A stretch of DNA of 64,000 bases from positions 47,811,682 through 47,875,681 of the forward strand of contig CM054059.1 of assembly GCA_028641055.1 (NCBI GenBank), written 5' to 3'. This document shows, piece by piece, positions 35,967 to 49,215 of this stretch (the first letter of the stretch is position 1; each line of letters starts with the position of its first letter). The DNA comes from Alopecurus myosuroides. Taxonomy: Eukaryota; Streptophyta; Magnoliopsida; Poales; Poaceae. A program made the position numbers and the translations under genes. The notes under the pieces were generated by a model. It worked only from the letters and a program-made list of their open reading frames with translations, was not told the DNA's origin and ran no database searches.

Positions 35967-37709
35967 AGAAGTGGTATCAGAATAGGACTGCCTGTAGGAA
36001 AACCTTATTGCTTGGTCGATGTCGAGTCTAGTGTTTGTGAAAACTACTTTGAAACCTCAAATGAGTTGTGAAAACCTTCTTAGGACTCTTTTTGCTCCTT
36101 ATCTGGTATCGCTCTAACTCTGGGTCAACTTACCTGTTTTGATTTAAAAAGGTTTTGCTATCTCTTCTAGTCATTCAAAACCTAGGTGCCTTCTTCGGCA
36201 ATGACGTTTGTTATCCAAGTTGACCTAGTGTTCAGTTTCTAGAGTCGTGTGTGTTCCATATTCCGTTATCTCTTAAACTGGGAGATTCCTTTCCATCCTA
36301 GTCTCTCAAAGTTGTGTGGATTCCACATTCTTATATGTTTCAAAGTTCTAAATCGTGAACCTCGAGATATGCTTTCCATCTCGAATGTATCCGTTATCTT
36401 CTGTCCAAACTCTTCCGGAGTTAAGTTGTCTTTTGAAATACTTCGTGATTGCTATTCGTAGCGTCCTTCAAGACACTAAGATAGTAGTTATTCCTTTCTC
36501 TGTGTTTTTAACCCTTGGACTTGAACCGAAGGTCCTGGAATGTGCTGAATTGTGGTGGGTTGAACCATGTGGTTTCATAACCATGTGATGCTCACGCTAT
36601 CAGTACAGGATGCTGACCTTTAACCCAAGTTCTGTTCCTTTGGATCCTGAGGAATCTGTTTTACCTCAGGGTGGCTAGGTAATCTCAGCTCCAATAGCCA
36701 TAGGCTTTCTCTTTGAGTCAAAAGGGTCACGATAACAGTGATCATCGTGAACCCCACATCTTTGTTCTTTGATTCGTCTATACCAATCTTTTAGCATGGG
36801 TTTTACAAATGAGTATAACCATGTGCTTCAACTTAATCTTAGGATCTTCTCAGAGCATGATTCCACCCTTCAGTTGCTCGCAATCTCCATCCGTTGTTTG
36901 GAAACCAAGTTGCATATGTGTGTTGGATTCTTCCAATGCATTTGCTCTTGTTTTTCGTCAAAAAATTCCACCTTGGGATGTCAGGAGAAACAAACTCCAG
37001 TACCTCGTTCATCTCTAGTACCAGGTCAAAGTTTTGTAATCCGCAGATTAAAGAAGTTTCAGTAGCTTCTGTTCTGTTTTACCTTTAAGTATCACACTCT
37101 TACATACCAAGAGGTCATGCTGAGTTTCATGTCCTCGTTGATGAAGTGATGCTTTTACACCTTTCCACTCACCCTTAGTTCAGGCTTGAATGCTCAAGAA
37201 TGTCGGGTGTGTGTTGAGGTGTGTACCAGATACTCTTCGCAATTCTTATTGCTTTGAAAATCTAAGAAAACATATGTATCCTTCTTAGCACTATTGTTCA
37301 ACCAGGTTTTTAATTAAAGTTGGTTGTGTTACCAAATCCGTTTGTTCTGATGCACCTTCTTGGTCAGCGAGTTAGGTTTATGACAAAGCTCTCAAGACCA
37401 TATTGATTGCCTTGAACAGCAAGATACGTTTCGAACTCCAAGACATACCGGTGGGTTGTGATATTCTAGTTGTCTTTCTAGAAGTATTTCCAGGTGGTCA
37501 CTTGACCGTGATGTCTAAACAAAGGGTACTTTGAACTACTCTTTTCTCCAAGAAACCGTGCTGGATATCCTGGACTAGTTGATTGAGCTTAAACAACAAC
37601 TTGGAGAGTTGAAAGACACGAACTCTTCCCAGCTTGTTCCTTTGTTAAGGGATGTCTAGTTTCCTTGTGTTGAAGAAGGATAGTACCTCTTTTTCGTAAA
37701 TGCTATCAT

Positions 37710-38150
37710 TCTACCTTGATTTGATTTGGGCTATCGTCAGATCAAGTTCAGATTCAAGGACTATCTTGATGGTGTTTTCACTCCTGGTGTTTTCCCGAGT
37801 AGACCTTCATGTCCTTTGGTCAGACCAATGTTTTGCCTTGTTCATAGATTATATGAATACCTCTTCTTGGAGTATTTTGTAAGCGTGTTGTTGAGCCTAT
37901 CGATGACATTCCTTTTTTTCCCAAGTTGCAAGAGGTTTATGTTGAACACTTGGCACTAATGTTGAGAACTTTGGAGAACCATCTTTGTTCCATTATGAAG
38001 ATTGTGCTCTCGATGTTCGAAGTGACTTTCTCGGGTTCATGTGCTTTTGGTGAAAGTTGTCACCGTGGATTCGAAAAAAGTTTTCTTGTTTCCCCGGGAA
38101 TAATCCCAAGTCGGTCATGTATGTGTGGACTATTCTTGAGATGGTAGGTT
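37710..38150 (+). pseudogene. Element D reverse-transcriptase remnant
   Basis: Homologous to 6180-6600 in element G. Degraded GYHQIKFR-like sequence at about 37725-37755 is followed by LALMLRTLENHL and SMFEVTFSGS near 38010-38040. Order and spacing match a Ty3/Gypsy reverse transcriptase, but no catalytic YVDD/FIDD box is intact and frames change often. Confidence 0.6.
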
Positions 38151-39750
38151 GTTACCTCCATTTATTGAGGAAATTTGCATCCACACTAAGCCACTGACTG
38201 ATTGTTTGTAAAAGAGAGGAAGTCCAATAACTTCGTTATCTTTGTAACCATCTTACCAACAAGGACTCCGATGTGTTCTTTTAAAAGTAAACCATGTAGA
38301 TGCAACCGTCTTTCGCAAGTTGCTAATACATGAGTTTTGCAATCTCGCTCATCTTCTCGAGCTTGACATCGTAGTCCATATCTTGAGAATCTAGTAGATG
38401 TGTCACGTTGGTAACTGGTGCAAGCTTTTCAATCAAACACGTTGAGTCTCAGTTATTCAACCCACTAACCAGAGCCGAATCTCAAGCAGCAACGATGGTT
38501 GGTGTTTCCTCAAGGGTATTGATTCAGGTCTTTCCAAAATCCGGCATGGTTGATGTTGCGGTTGACACAATTAGCCGGAAGGCCTAATGTCATATTCCCT
38601 TGAATCCGTAAGAACAGCCACTCTCCGTGAGAGTTCTGGTGTGGCTCATTCCAACAAGTTTTCCTCTCCGTTCTTCCAAACCGGAGTTCTACATTCACTG
38701 GATTACCTATAGAAGGCTTGTCATGAGCCTGCTATTGGTATCTATAACATCCAGAAGAACTTGGAAATTGATTCTTCCAATATCTCTTTGTCAATCCTAC
38801 AAACCTTTCTTTCAGTGGAAACAAGTTCATCATGGGAACATCTCGTGGTGTTTTGTAACCTCCATTGATCAGTTCCCTTTTACAAGTTGTTGGTACTTGA
38901 AGTTCTAATCATCTCACGCATTGTGTGAATTTGTTAGTCACTTGAGCCATGGGATCTTAACCATGTGGTAAACGTATTGCTACGTCAAACCTACAACATG
39001 AAAGAGATTCCCTATCTCTTCCGGTGCTTCAATCCCCATTGGTTACTCATCTTTATGATGTGATCAAGAATTCCTTTTTCATTACGGTGCTCTAACTTCT
39101 TCTTGTTACTCATCTTCTGTTGTGAAGTAACCTCATGATCTTCGACAAAGATTTCAAGAAAGCTGTTATGGAATGGTTGAAAGTCCCGTTATCTCCCTTG
39201 TCCACTCCGAAGAGTGAACATGATTATGTATCAAAAATTTCTTTGACGCACGAATTACAGTATTTTCCCATGTTCTCCCCCGTCTACGGATATTACGTTG
39301 TGATATTCAAAAAAAATCTTCCCATCTTGGTATTTTGTTTGAAGAAACCTCGATGTCACAAGTTGTTCAACCTCTCTTCCCCAAAAGGATTTAAAGTCTT
39401 GTGCAAAGCCCATATTCTAAATCCTTTCAAGAACCATCATCCAAAACCTTGAAACCTTCTTCTATTCCCTCCGTTACCTTGATATGTTTCATGCACGATA
39501 GCTCAACAGTTCTTTATGAACATTCCTGTCCTGAGTTATCCATGAGATACTCGATCTTCGTGAAGATCAATTCCTAAGAGTTTTCCCTCCTACTTAAGGT
39601 GTAGCCGCTGGATATCCTTGCAAGTGATACGGATCAACCTCTTCAAGAAGAGAACCGTAAGGTTCGAGAAGATCGTTCAAAACTGGTGTTCCTTCTTTCT
39701 TTCTCCTTCAGGAATCTCGGGACGAGATTCTTGTAAGGGGGGTAGAAATT

Positions 39751-42700
39751 TGTAACATCCCAATTTTGCTACATTAGGGTGTTGGTGTGTTTTTGGCATC
39801 TCATACATGCATGAAGACTTTGGTTACAATTTTGCATTTGAAAATAACAAATGAAATGACCAAAAATCACTTAAAGTGGTTCCCCAAATTTAAAAAAAAA
39901 ACAAATTCAATTTGGGAAAAAAAACATGGTTTTGTTGGAAATTTTATGAGGTTTCCAAAAACTATTTTCGCCAAATTTTTACTTTGCAAAAAGGCCCAGG
40001 AAACATTGTTTTCTCTCCAGTTTTCAAAGGAAAAGGACCTCTCTATAATATTTCCAAAATTCAGGGGGGTTTCGTAATTTTCTTTTCTTTCTTCTTCTTC
40101 CTCTTGACAGAAGGCAGAGAAGCTGCTCGCTGTCACCGTGGCCTTCTCTGTTCGACACCTCCTGCTTGCTTCGGTCGTGCGTGGATAACGAGAGCAGGTA
40201 GACGCCGTGATGCTCCTCTCCTCCCCCAGTCGCGCTCTCCCTCTCTCTCTCTGCTAGAGAACAGACCCAAACCCTAGCCTCACGGTACACGCAGCGCACC
40301 GCCGATTCAAGCTCCGACGAGCTTCGTGGAGTACCCAGGAAGCTCCGCCTCGTCCTCAGTAACCTCCCCAGTGAAGGAATTGGCCTCGAGCGTTCGGAGT
40401 CACCGCCGCCATCTGCATCTTCCCGAGAACCGGCCGCCGCTCGCCGCGCGATTCCGGCGCCACCGTAGCTTCCCCGACCTCCTCGATCCCTCCACTGCCA
40501 CCACCGTGAGCCTCCACACCTTGTGGTGCCCTCTCTTTGATCTCTATCTCTCAGCAACTCGCCGTCGTCGTGCGCCGCCAACCTCCACCGCGCCGCCGGA
40601 CGCCGTGGCCGTTCCGGTGACCCCCAACCAGCGGCGCCGCCTCCCCTTGGTTCCCCACGATCAACTCCACGTGATGCCCAACCAATTCCACGAATAACGC
40701 ATCGAGGTATCCGAATTTGAGGGAAACATAGAAGATCTTCTCTAGATGATGCAAGCATGACGTCACAGTGACGTCATATTCCTGTTTTTATTATTTCCAG
40801 AAAATGACTTAATTTTGTAAATTAAATAACTATTAAAATATTACTTAGAAAAATAATATAAAAATATGGAATTGTTTAGAAAATTATTATCTATCCAAAT
40901 ATGTAATTTTCATACATGTTTGACAACCTTTATTTTTGGACATTATTTAATATTGTTTAATTCTTTTAAAATAGAGAAAATAGGTTTTTTATTCAAAAAA
41001 TTAGAAAATTAAAAGTTATATACCAGAATGCTCAAAATGACAATTGGAACCTAGTTATGATGTTTTCAAACCCATTTGAGATTTTAAAATTAGTCTCACT
41101 TTCATAATTGCCCGAAGTGCCCCTCCGGGGTCTATTTCGGGTTAATTTCAGTAAAATTGCATATTTGTCATACGAACCCTAGCAACCCTATCTTCATGTT
41201 TAGGGCTTTATTGCAGTGCGCGCATTAACTTGCTTATGCATACATATTGCGCATTGCATCGATGCCATGTGTTGATTGTTGTTTTTCTTGTTTCGGTGTT
41301 TGTTCCCCCTCGGTAGAACGTGACTCCGAAGAGAAGGCCAACAACTTCAATGGTGAATACTTGATCCTAACCGACAAGTCAAGCACTTATTACCGAAGAA
41401 TTTATCTGGTTTTCTTGAAGCAAGGAAAGCATAACCTCTTATCTGCCCATATATGATTTCGAAAGGCTTTTGGTTCTCGTACATTGCATTCGATTCCAAT
41501 GTATCTTGTGTCAGTAGTTAGAGTTCTCCTATATTATGCATAGCCTAATTATCCTGATCCACTACTCCTAGAAGCCATAGGTTTGTTTTTGTTCATCGCC
41601 AAAGCCTTAAATATGATGTGCTTAGTCATACATGCTTGTTATCTCTGCTCCATCCGGTTGATGAATCAGAGTTACGAAAGAATATAGTATGATAGGATGT
41701 TGTGGAAAGTTAAGATAACTTGCTCAACATGATCTAAAGGTGTGGATACGAGACCACAGAGGGTCTGTGGTGGCTGTCTCGTTCATGCCCCTAGGAGCGA
41801 GTTCTCGTCTTCGAGCCAAGACTAAGCGTGCATCCACATGGGGATTGGATTCCCCTCGGTCTCAACTTGCCTAGTTTGTTCCATGAGTTGCCTAGTTTGG
41901 GCTTTCCATTTGGATTTGCGGGGATATTAAAAACACTTTCAAAACTAGGACGTGGTGATGTATCGGCGCTCTGCGGGTAGGTAACCGTCGAGCATTGCGC
42001 ACAACGATAGAGACCCGGCAGGAGATGGCCACTCCCTATTGGCGGACCATCTCTACTCGGAGCCACTCATGGAATAGGCAAAGTAAGGGAAAGGTCGTGG
42101 TCAACCACCCTCTGCCGGCACTTCCCGGACTAGTGGTAACCCGGTGGCACTAAGAGTCGGTTGATATGTGTGGTTAAAGTTGTACACCCCTGCAGGGTTA
42201 AATCTTTTCGAAAAGCCGTGTCCGCGGTTAAGGACGACTTGGTGACGGATTCTGTGATCATAGACAACGTGAACGGAATGATTAAAACTTGTTGATAATG
42301 AATGAAGGATGCCTCCTCGGAGATGCTGAGAGGGGTTACCTTGTAGATTGAGTTACCGGAACAACATGAGGTGGTGATCTTTGAAGAACGAGGTGATGAA
42401 ATGATATTGGTGGTTAAAAAAGATGATGATATCATTAGTTGAGTAGATTTCTCATATGTTTTCAAAATACTCCATGAGACGTGCTATTCCTTCCTCATCT
42501 TGGAAAACAAAGATGACTTTACGCAAAATAACCTTCATAACTCTTTCTAAAAGAAGCGGATATATAATAGGTTAACTAAGTCTTGTTGAGTACCTCCCGT
42601 ACTCATGTTTGCTTCAACTTGGTTCAGGTGGAGCTCCTCAGTTTGGTGGTGATTCAACGTGGATATCGACGAGTAGTTTGGGGTTCCCAGGTAGCAGCCT

Positions 42701-43308
42701 GGAATCTATGGGCTGGGACGTCGCCTTATGTTGGGACCTCTTAGGCCTTTTTGGTTCTTGTTGGTTAGCAACATATTTTTCTTTCCGTTGTGTGATGTAA
42801 TGTTGGGTCATGTGACCTCTGCTTGTAAGCTATACTCTAGTAACACATGTTTAATAAACCTTCATGTCTAGGGTGCTGCTTTGATCGGTTGTTGGTTTCG
42901 AGGTCATCGTTATACAGTTTTGGCTATGCCTGCATAGTTGTCGTAGTCGAGGGGTTGTGGAGCCGATGATCCATGTCCGAGCCCACCTGCCGATGTGATT
43001 CGGCCTGGGGCGAGGTAACCCCAGTAACCCTCGATTGTTGTTGCACTTTCTGGACACATAGCAACTCTGTATAACTTTGGTCCCGTTCCTTCAGTTTCAT
43101 CCGACTCGTAGGACGCTTGGGTATGCATAATTGGTTATGACTAGCATGGATGCAAGGACTAGTAGACTGGGGATCCGGACTACGTGTCGATGAATCCAGT
43201 CTGCCTGCCGTTGTTTGTTGCGGCCGGGGCTGGTAACCCTGAAGCCCTTGTGAGTCCATGGCTAGGAGCACATAACAGTATGTATATCTCTGGGTCCGGG
43301 GTCTGACA
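39751..43308 (+). repeat. Element D 3' LTR (3558 bp)
   Basis: Same ends and internal blocks as the 5' LTR, including the 123-codon ORF (40326-40697) and the paired TGACGTCA (40758-40776). It is followed by TACTG. Confidence 0.9.
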
Positions 43309-43808
43309 TACTGTCACAACTTATTTCAAAACTCTTTTTCTCAAAATAACACCAAAAGAAAGAGATTAAGATGCAAATGCGATAAATGGCAGAAATATGT
43401 CAAAACCGAACAACAGGTAAAGATCGATTTTTTTTTCAAAAATCTTCTGTTTCTCAAATCAAAACGTGGTCTTCTAAGGAAAGTTGCGTATATAACTCAG
43501 GATTAAGCACAAAAAAGCTCAGGTAATTTTGAATTTTTTGTGATTCTTAACGGAATTAACAGTAGACAGCAGAAATCTGTTTCCTGCGTAGAAATCTGAA
43601 ATATAGGCTCAACTTTCCACTAGAGGCTTTACTTGGCTCAACAAAAACTCAAAAAAAAATACAGCGGGGTTTCTTTGGAAATAGATAACCCCCAGGTGCA
43701 AAGCACACCTAAGAAAGTGAAGGAAAACGGGTTGAAAACAGCGAAATAAAACGGGTTGTCTCCCGGTAGCGATTTTCTTTAACGCCTTTCAGCTAGGCAC
43801 AATGCTTT
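43309..43808 (-). other. Non-coding sequence of element B between its gag-like gene and the D insertion
   Basis: About 500 bases, AT-rich, without a supported ORF. It joins to 32404 when D is removed. Confidence 0.6.
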
Positions 43809-46588
43809 TTAAAAGATGCTCACATAATAATAAGATTTGAAGCACAATAAGAGAGCATCAAGAAGCAAATATAAAACACATTTAAGTCTAACCCACTTCC
43901 TATGAAAAAGAATCTTGTAGAAAAACAAGTCAACGAAGCACAAAGTGACTAGCATAGGAAGAGAAAATAAGTGCAACTTCAAAAATTTCAACATAAAGAG
44001 GGGAAACTTAAAATTGTTTAGATGAATAAAACCACGTTTCCCTCTCTCATAATAACTTTCAGTAGCATCATGAATAAAATTAACAATATAACTATCACAT
44101 AAAACATTCTTATCATGAGCCACATGCATAAAATAATTAATACTCTCCACATAAGCATAGTCATTCTTATTAATAGCAGTGGGAGAAAATTCTACAAAAT
44201 AGGTATCATTATCATCCTCATCACCATAATCATCAAATATTGGAGGCATATTGCAATCATAATTAATTTTCTCCTCAATAGTTGGTGGACTGAAAATATC
44301 ATAATCATTATAATCATCATAAAGAACTCCAACATGATAGACAAGTTGTATATTAGGGAGATGGTTTTGGGTAATCCCTCCATAACTATGACAAGTTTCA
44401 TAAGGAGAATTGTAATCATAGACTATGTTATAGCATCTTTTATAATAGTTATCAAAGACTTGAGGCATAGTATCATCATAGGCAATAGGATAGTTATCTT
44501 TCAAAGTGCATTCATTTGTAAACATATCATCATTTTTACTAGAAAGAGATGTATCAAACATATAATCATTAGTAGAAAAAGGATTTTCAAACACATCATC
44601 CACAAGCTCAGAGCTTTCTTTACTATCATTGGAAGGAACATGGATGGTACTAATAATACATCAATTATCATCATTTTCAGAATTGGTACCAAAGAGATTT
44701 TTAATATCAAAAGTAGTGTGTTTCTCCCAATCATGATCACTTTCATAAATAACAGGCATATGAAGATCATCGAGTTTAGACTCATCAAAAACTATAATAG
44801 GAGCTACATGCTTAGGAGGAGATACCGTTACCTCTCTCTTTTTACTCCTCCTCTTGTTCTTCCTCTTCTTCCCCTCTTTAGGAGGGAGAGGCTTAAAAGG
44901 GAGCTTCTCCACATACCCTGGTTTATTATCAGGAACAATAGAAAGAACTTTGGAGGATTTCTCCTCTTCGTTAATAAGAACAAAACACATATTAGTCCTG
45001 TCATATTTTGGTAAAGTCTCCTCTTTTATAATATTTTGTATGTAAGTATTTGCATGGCAATTATCAACACAACAAAGATGGCAACCATGCAAGACACTAT
45101 TCATATCAAAAGCACTCATATCTATCAAAGAAGTTTTTCATAATAACTCTTCACACCCCAAAAATAATGTAAGTTCATAATGCTCATTAGGGGTGATCAT
45201 GTCATCACAATACAAACTTGCAGTGCTCATAGGATTCGAAAGGCTATTATAAGGGCCTGAGCATTGGAAATTAAAATGACCCACTTCATAGCAAAGTTCA
45301 CAAATAAAAGGATAGATGGCACAAACTTTTTCACCAAGATCATTTAGAGCCCTATCCCACTTTCTAGTTTTTTCATTCCTATGATGGATATAATATTCTT
45401 CTTCGATTTGATTCTTTTCACAAGGTCTAAGTGCTCCACAGAAATTAACATGCTTATAAGAAACAGTACTTTCAGAAGTTTGAGCATGTTTATTGCAATC
45501 ATCAATAACAATTTCGTTTTTCATGCAAGTGTCTTTAAAAGGTTCATGATATATGTTCCCATTTTTAGGAAGATTAATATAAGAAGCAAAGGATCTATAC
45601 CAACCGACAGCCATTTGAGTATCAAGACCATATTTAGCATTAAGCTCATGAAAATCATCAGTTTCAGCAAAAGTCTTAATGCAATCATACTCATAGTTTA
45701 TACCTGATTCTTTACCTTTGTTGTTATTCCAATCTTCATTATTGGTTTCAATTATTTCAAGAAGATCCCATTTAGCTTCAACCTTCTTACTAGAGAAAGA
45801 ACCCTCTGAACATGCATCTAGATAATCCCTGTAATGTCCTGAAAGCCTTGCATAAAAATTAGTAACAATTATTTCCTTAGGAAGATCATGGTTAGGACAT
45901 TTAAGTATTAATGTTTTCAATCTTCCCCAAGCTTGAGCAATGCTTTCTCCATCATGAGGCCAAATATTATAAATGTAATTCCTATCTAAATACAGTTGAT
46001 GAGAGGAATAAAATTTAGAGTAAAATAGAGATTCAAGCTCCTTCCACTCCAAATGATGAGGATCATCTAGCAGCTCATACCACTCCCTTGCTTTGTCCTT
46101 AAGAGATAAAGAGAATAACCTCCTCTTAACTTGGTCCATTGAAATACCTGTACACTTGAACAACCCGCATAATTCATGTATAAAGAGTAAATGATCACGA
46201 GGATGAACAGTTCCATCTCCAAAATAACGGTTATCCATGACAAGTTCAACAATTTTCTTGGGTACTTTAAAAGGAATTCTTTCGGTAGGAGGATTTAAAT
46301 GTCACAAGCATCATTAGGTTTATCACATATGGGAGATAAAGTATCATCAGAGCAAATTTTCTCCTCTAAAGCTGGGTAAATAAAAAGTTCATAGAAACTA
46401 CCTTCCCCAAGCTTAGACTTTTCCATAGTACTAGAAATAATGGTATCCAAATAATTAATGTTAATAACATTGCTATCACTATTATGCAAACAAACTTCCA
46501 TAGGTTTTTTAATTTTCTCTTCGAAAGCATCATGTCCTAATTCAAGATAAATATTATAAAGTTCTATCATATTTTTGTTGTTTTCCAT
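43809..46588 (-). pseudogene. Gag-like gene of element B (one frameshift, two in-frame stops)
   Basis: The ATG at 46588 opens MENNKNMIELYNIYLELG. A frameshift at about 46299 moves into the frame of 46238-45138, which has the retrotransposon gag core: HELCGLFKCTGISM, DKAREWYELLDD, ESLFYSKFY and ESIAQAWGRLKTLILKCPNH. CELCYEVGHFNFQC at about 45297-45256 is a zinc-knuckle-like CX2CX4HX4C. In-frame stops at about 45138 and 44661 precede two further open stretches: a Lys/Arg-rich part with KRKNKRRSKKR, and an acidic Asp/Tyr-rich tail with a hydrophobic C-terminus. No protease, RT or integrase follows. The protein would supply or modify the particle of a non-autonomous family; the function of the tail is unknown. 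Confidence 0.75.
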
Positions 46589-46591
46589 TAA

Positions 46592-47656
46592 CCCCTTGTT
46601 TGGATGTTGGAAATTTGCCTCGGAATCACTGATTTGGAATTGCCTAGCCAAATTCAGTCGTTTGGATGGTCACAGAATTGGGCCTTGGAAACTTTCAGCA
46701 AATTCCGAGTCCCGCATGTTGGCTTACCCTTTGGCCCGAAACAATTCCGAGCACGGAGCCTCGGAAACTCTCGGAAAAACTGCGAACCCCGAGCGTACCT
46801 CTTCGCTGGAAAGAAATAGACGGAGGCACGCCCGCGCGACCTGGTGAGTCCTCCCGACCTGGAGCAAGACGGCGGCGGTGCAGATTCCGGTGAGTTCCCC
46901 GGGGACTCTCCCTTCGCACGACCTCCGCCCCTTCTCTCCTTCCCATTCTCCGTCTTCAAGGGACCTCCCGTCGGCGCCGGTCCTCCCCTCCACAACCCTA
47001 GATCGACAGCCGATTGGGGAGCGGCGGTGGCAGTGGGAAGGACGGCGGGAGGAGAATGAAAAACACTCCAGGGCTCCAGGCTATCGGGAAGGACGGCGAC
47101 CGTCGGAAGGGCGGTTCTTCCCATGGCCATCCCCCATCCGGGCTGTTGCGGCCTTCTTTTCCCTGTTTACTTCGCGGTTGATTTAGTCCTAAATTCGAAA
47201 TCTTATTTGGCTAATCTGTGGCCTGTTTGAATTGCAAATATTCCGCAGGATTCGTAATTATTGAGTGCAATTGGAGCCTTAGATGCACATTTTCTAGTCC
47301 TAGTTGATGTGTGCCTGTTGTGATTTAATTTTGTCATATATACACATGTTATGCAATGGTTTACTGTCTATTACAATTCTCTGAATCATTCATGTCGCAA
47401 ATGATTTGTGCATTGTAGCCATTTCATAATGTCTCAACAAGAGTTTATATTGTCCAAACTCAAAAAAACATGAAATTCCATAGTATGTACTTCCAAACAG
47501 GAATTGGAATTGTGTGCTACTTTTCATTCCAATCTTAAATACTATGCACAACCAAACAAGAGATTTGGAATTAGAGTCCAATTCCTTTCCATCTTGGATT
47601 TGGAATTCTAAATCCAATTCAATTCCATGCAGTTTTTCCAACATCCAAACAGGGGG
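46592..47656. mobile_element. PIF/Harbinger-like TIR element (1065 bp, non-autonomous) inserted in element B
   Basis: The left end CCCCTTGTTTGGATGTTGG and the right end CCAACATCCAAACAGGGGG are inverted repeats with one or two mismatches. They are flanked by TAA on both sides (46589-46591 and 47657-47659), the 3-bp target site of PIF/Harbinger elements. It encodes no transposase. A GC-rich core (about 46790-47150), unlike the AT-rich flanks, may be captured gene sequence. It lies immediately upstream of the gag ATG of B, between that ATG and the PBS. Confidence 0.85.
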
Positions 47657-47801
47657 TAAGACTACTAGTAAAAATAAAAACAAGAAGCGAGTAAAAATAA
47701 GACTAACTAGTGAAAGCAAGAAAAAAAGATATAATTGTAGAATCTACAGGAAATAACTTCGAGCACTCACACCCAAGGATGTGAGTACCTTTTACCTTAC
47801 C

Positions 47802-47819
47802 TCCCCGGCAACGGCGCCA
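47802..47819 (-). other. Primer-binding site of element B
   Basis: On the minus strand TGGCGCCGTTGCCGGGGA, a full 18-base match to the 3' end of plant tRNA-Asp including CCA. It lies ten bases inside the 5' LTR. Confidence 0.88.
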
Positions 47820-47829
47820 TAAAAGAGCT

Positions 47830-49215
47830 TGATGTCTACGCACGCTTCTATTCCTGTAGACAGTGTTGGGCCTCCAAGTGCAGAGGTTTGTAGAACAGCA
47901 GCAAGTTTCCCTTAAGTGGATCACCCAAGGTTTATCGAACTCAGGGAGGTAGAGGTCAAAGATATCCTCTCAAGCAACCTTGCAATCAAGATACAAGAAG
48001 TCTCTTGTGTCCCCAACACACCCAATATACTTGTCAGGTATATGGGTGCACTAGTTCGGCGAAGAGAGAGTAAAATGCAAGTAATATGGATGATAATAAG
48101 TGACAATAGCAATCTGAAATAAAAATGGCAGCAAGCAAACATGTAGCAGAACAGGCAAAAAAGGGTGTTTCAATGCTTGGAAATAAGGCCTAGGGCTCCT
48201 ACTTTCACTAGAGGACACTCTCAACAATGCTCACATAATTGAATGCGTAAATATCATCTCTTCACTATGCTACTCCGAACCACTCTCCGGTCGAATAATG
48301 AACACTAATCATTACGTAGGGGCTTTAACAACACTCCTCAGGTCTATATTCCATCTCTAGGGCACCCCAATGTCACTATGAGCGCCAAAGATTAGTAAAC
48401 AAACGCCACAGTTTCATAGGTTCACATTCCAACACAAGATATAAATATCATGCTAAACCACACGATGCACACACTATCACCTTTACCCCGTGATCAAAGT
48501 GTTTACGGAGATAACAAAACCACTTTAGTAGCATAACAGATGAAGATCAATCTACTTATTCAACTAGATTACAAAGCTCATGATCGCATAAAGATCACAC
48601 CATGGGAGAGAGAGAGATGAACCACATAGCTACCGGTAGAGCCCTCAGCCCCGGGGGAGAACTACTCCCTCCTCATCATAGGAGACAACAACGACGATGG
48701 AGATGGCGGTGGAGGTGATGGAGATGATTTCCGGGGGCACGTCCCCATCCCGACAGGGTGCCAGAACAGAGATCTGTCCCCCAAAACTTGTTGGTGGCTG
48801 CGGCGGGGCTACGGATGTATTTTGCAGAAAAGGTCGATTCCCCTAGGGTTTATGCATCGGGGAGTATATATGGGCGAAAGGGCGATGCTGGGAGGTGGCC
48901 AGGGGTCCCACACCACTAGGTGGCGCGACCAGGGGGACCCGCGCCACCCCAGGGTGTGGCCACCCTGGGGCTCTTCGGGACTTCTGGAAGCTTCCGGGAC
49001 TTTTAGGACTTATGGCTTTCGAATTTTCAATTCCGAGAATATTTCCAGAACAACTTTTCTGAAACTAAAAACAACATAAAAAAGGAAACTGGCTCTGTGG
49101 CATCTTGTTAATAGGTTAGTCCCGGAAAACATAAGAAAACGTAGGAAAACATGTAGCAATCGGCATAATATCAACATGGAACATCAGAAATTAGGGATAC
49201 GTTTATGACGTATCA
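47830..49215 (-). repeat. Element B 5' LTR (1386 bp)
   Basis: Plus-strand ends are TGATGTCTACGC and GACGTATCA. It pairs with 28760-30171 and differs by several percent, including short indels. Confidence 0.88.

Larger units (their letters stand above)
32405..43308 (+). mobile_element. Element D: full-length Tekay/Del-like Gypsy element, non-autonomous, inserted in B
   Basis: 5' LTR 32405-35966, internal region 35967-39750, 3' LTR 39751-43308. Target sites are TACGG (32400-32404) and TACTG (43309-43313), one mismatch. The PBS is TGGTATCAGA (35972-35981), the initiator tRNA-Met type. The polypurine tract is TTGTAAGGGGGGTAGAAAT. The internal region is only 3.8 kb and has no long ORF; it keeps decayed pol sequence also found in element G. 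The LTRs differ by roughly 2-3% by eye, so it is older than E and F and younger than B. Confidence 0.88.
28760..49215 (-). mobile_element. Element B: Sabrina/WHAM-like non-autonomous Gypsy element containing D and a TIR element
   Basis: Minus-oriented: 5' LTR 47830-49215, tRNA-Asp PBS 47802-47819, gag-like gene 46588-43809, a long non-coding tail, and 3' LTR 28760-30171. Without the insertions D and the TIR element it is about 8.5 kb. Flanks are GTAGC (28755-28759) and CTAAC (49216-49220), an aged target-site duplication: the sequence before and after reads on as one LTR of element C. No protease, reverse transcriptase or integrase is present, so it needs enzymes from a partner. The LTRs differ by several percent. 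Confidence 0.85.

Noticed and set aside
44115..45014. A 299-codon plus-strand ORF rich in Ile and Met
   Set aside because: It is the reverse complement of the gag-like gene of element B, and its odd composition reflects AT-rich Asp/Asn/Tyr codons on the other strand.
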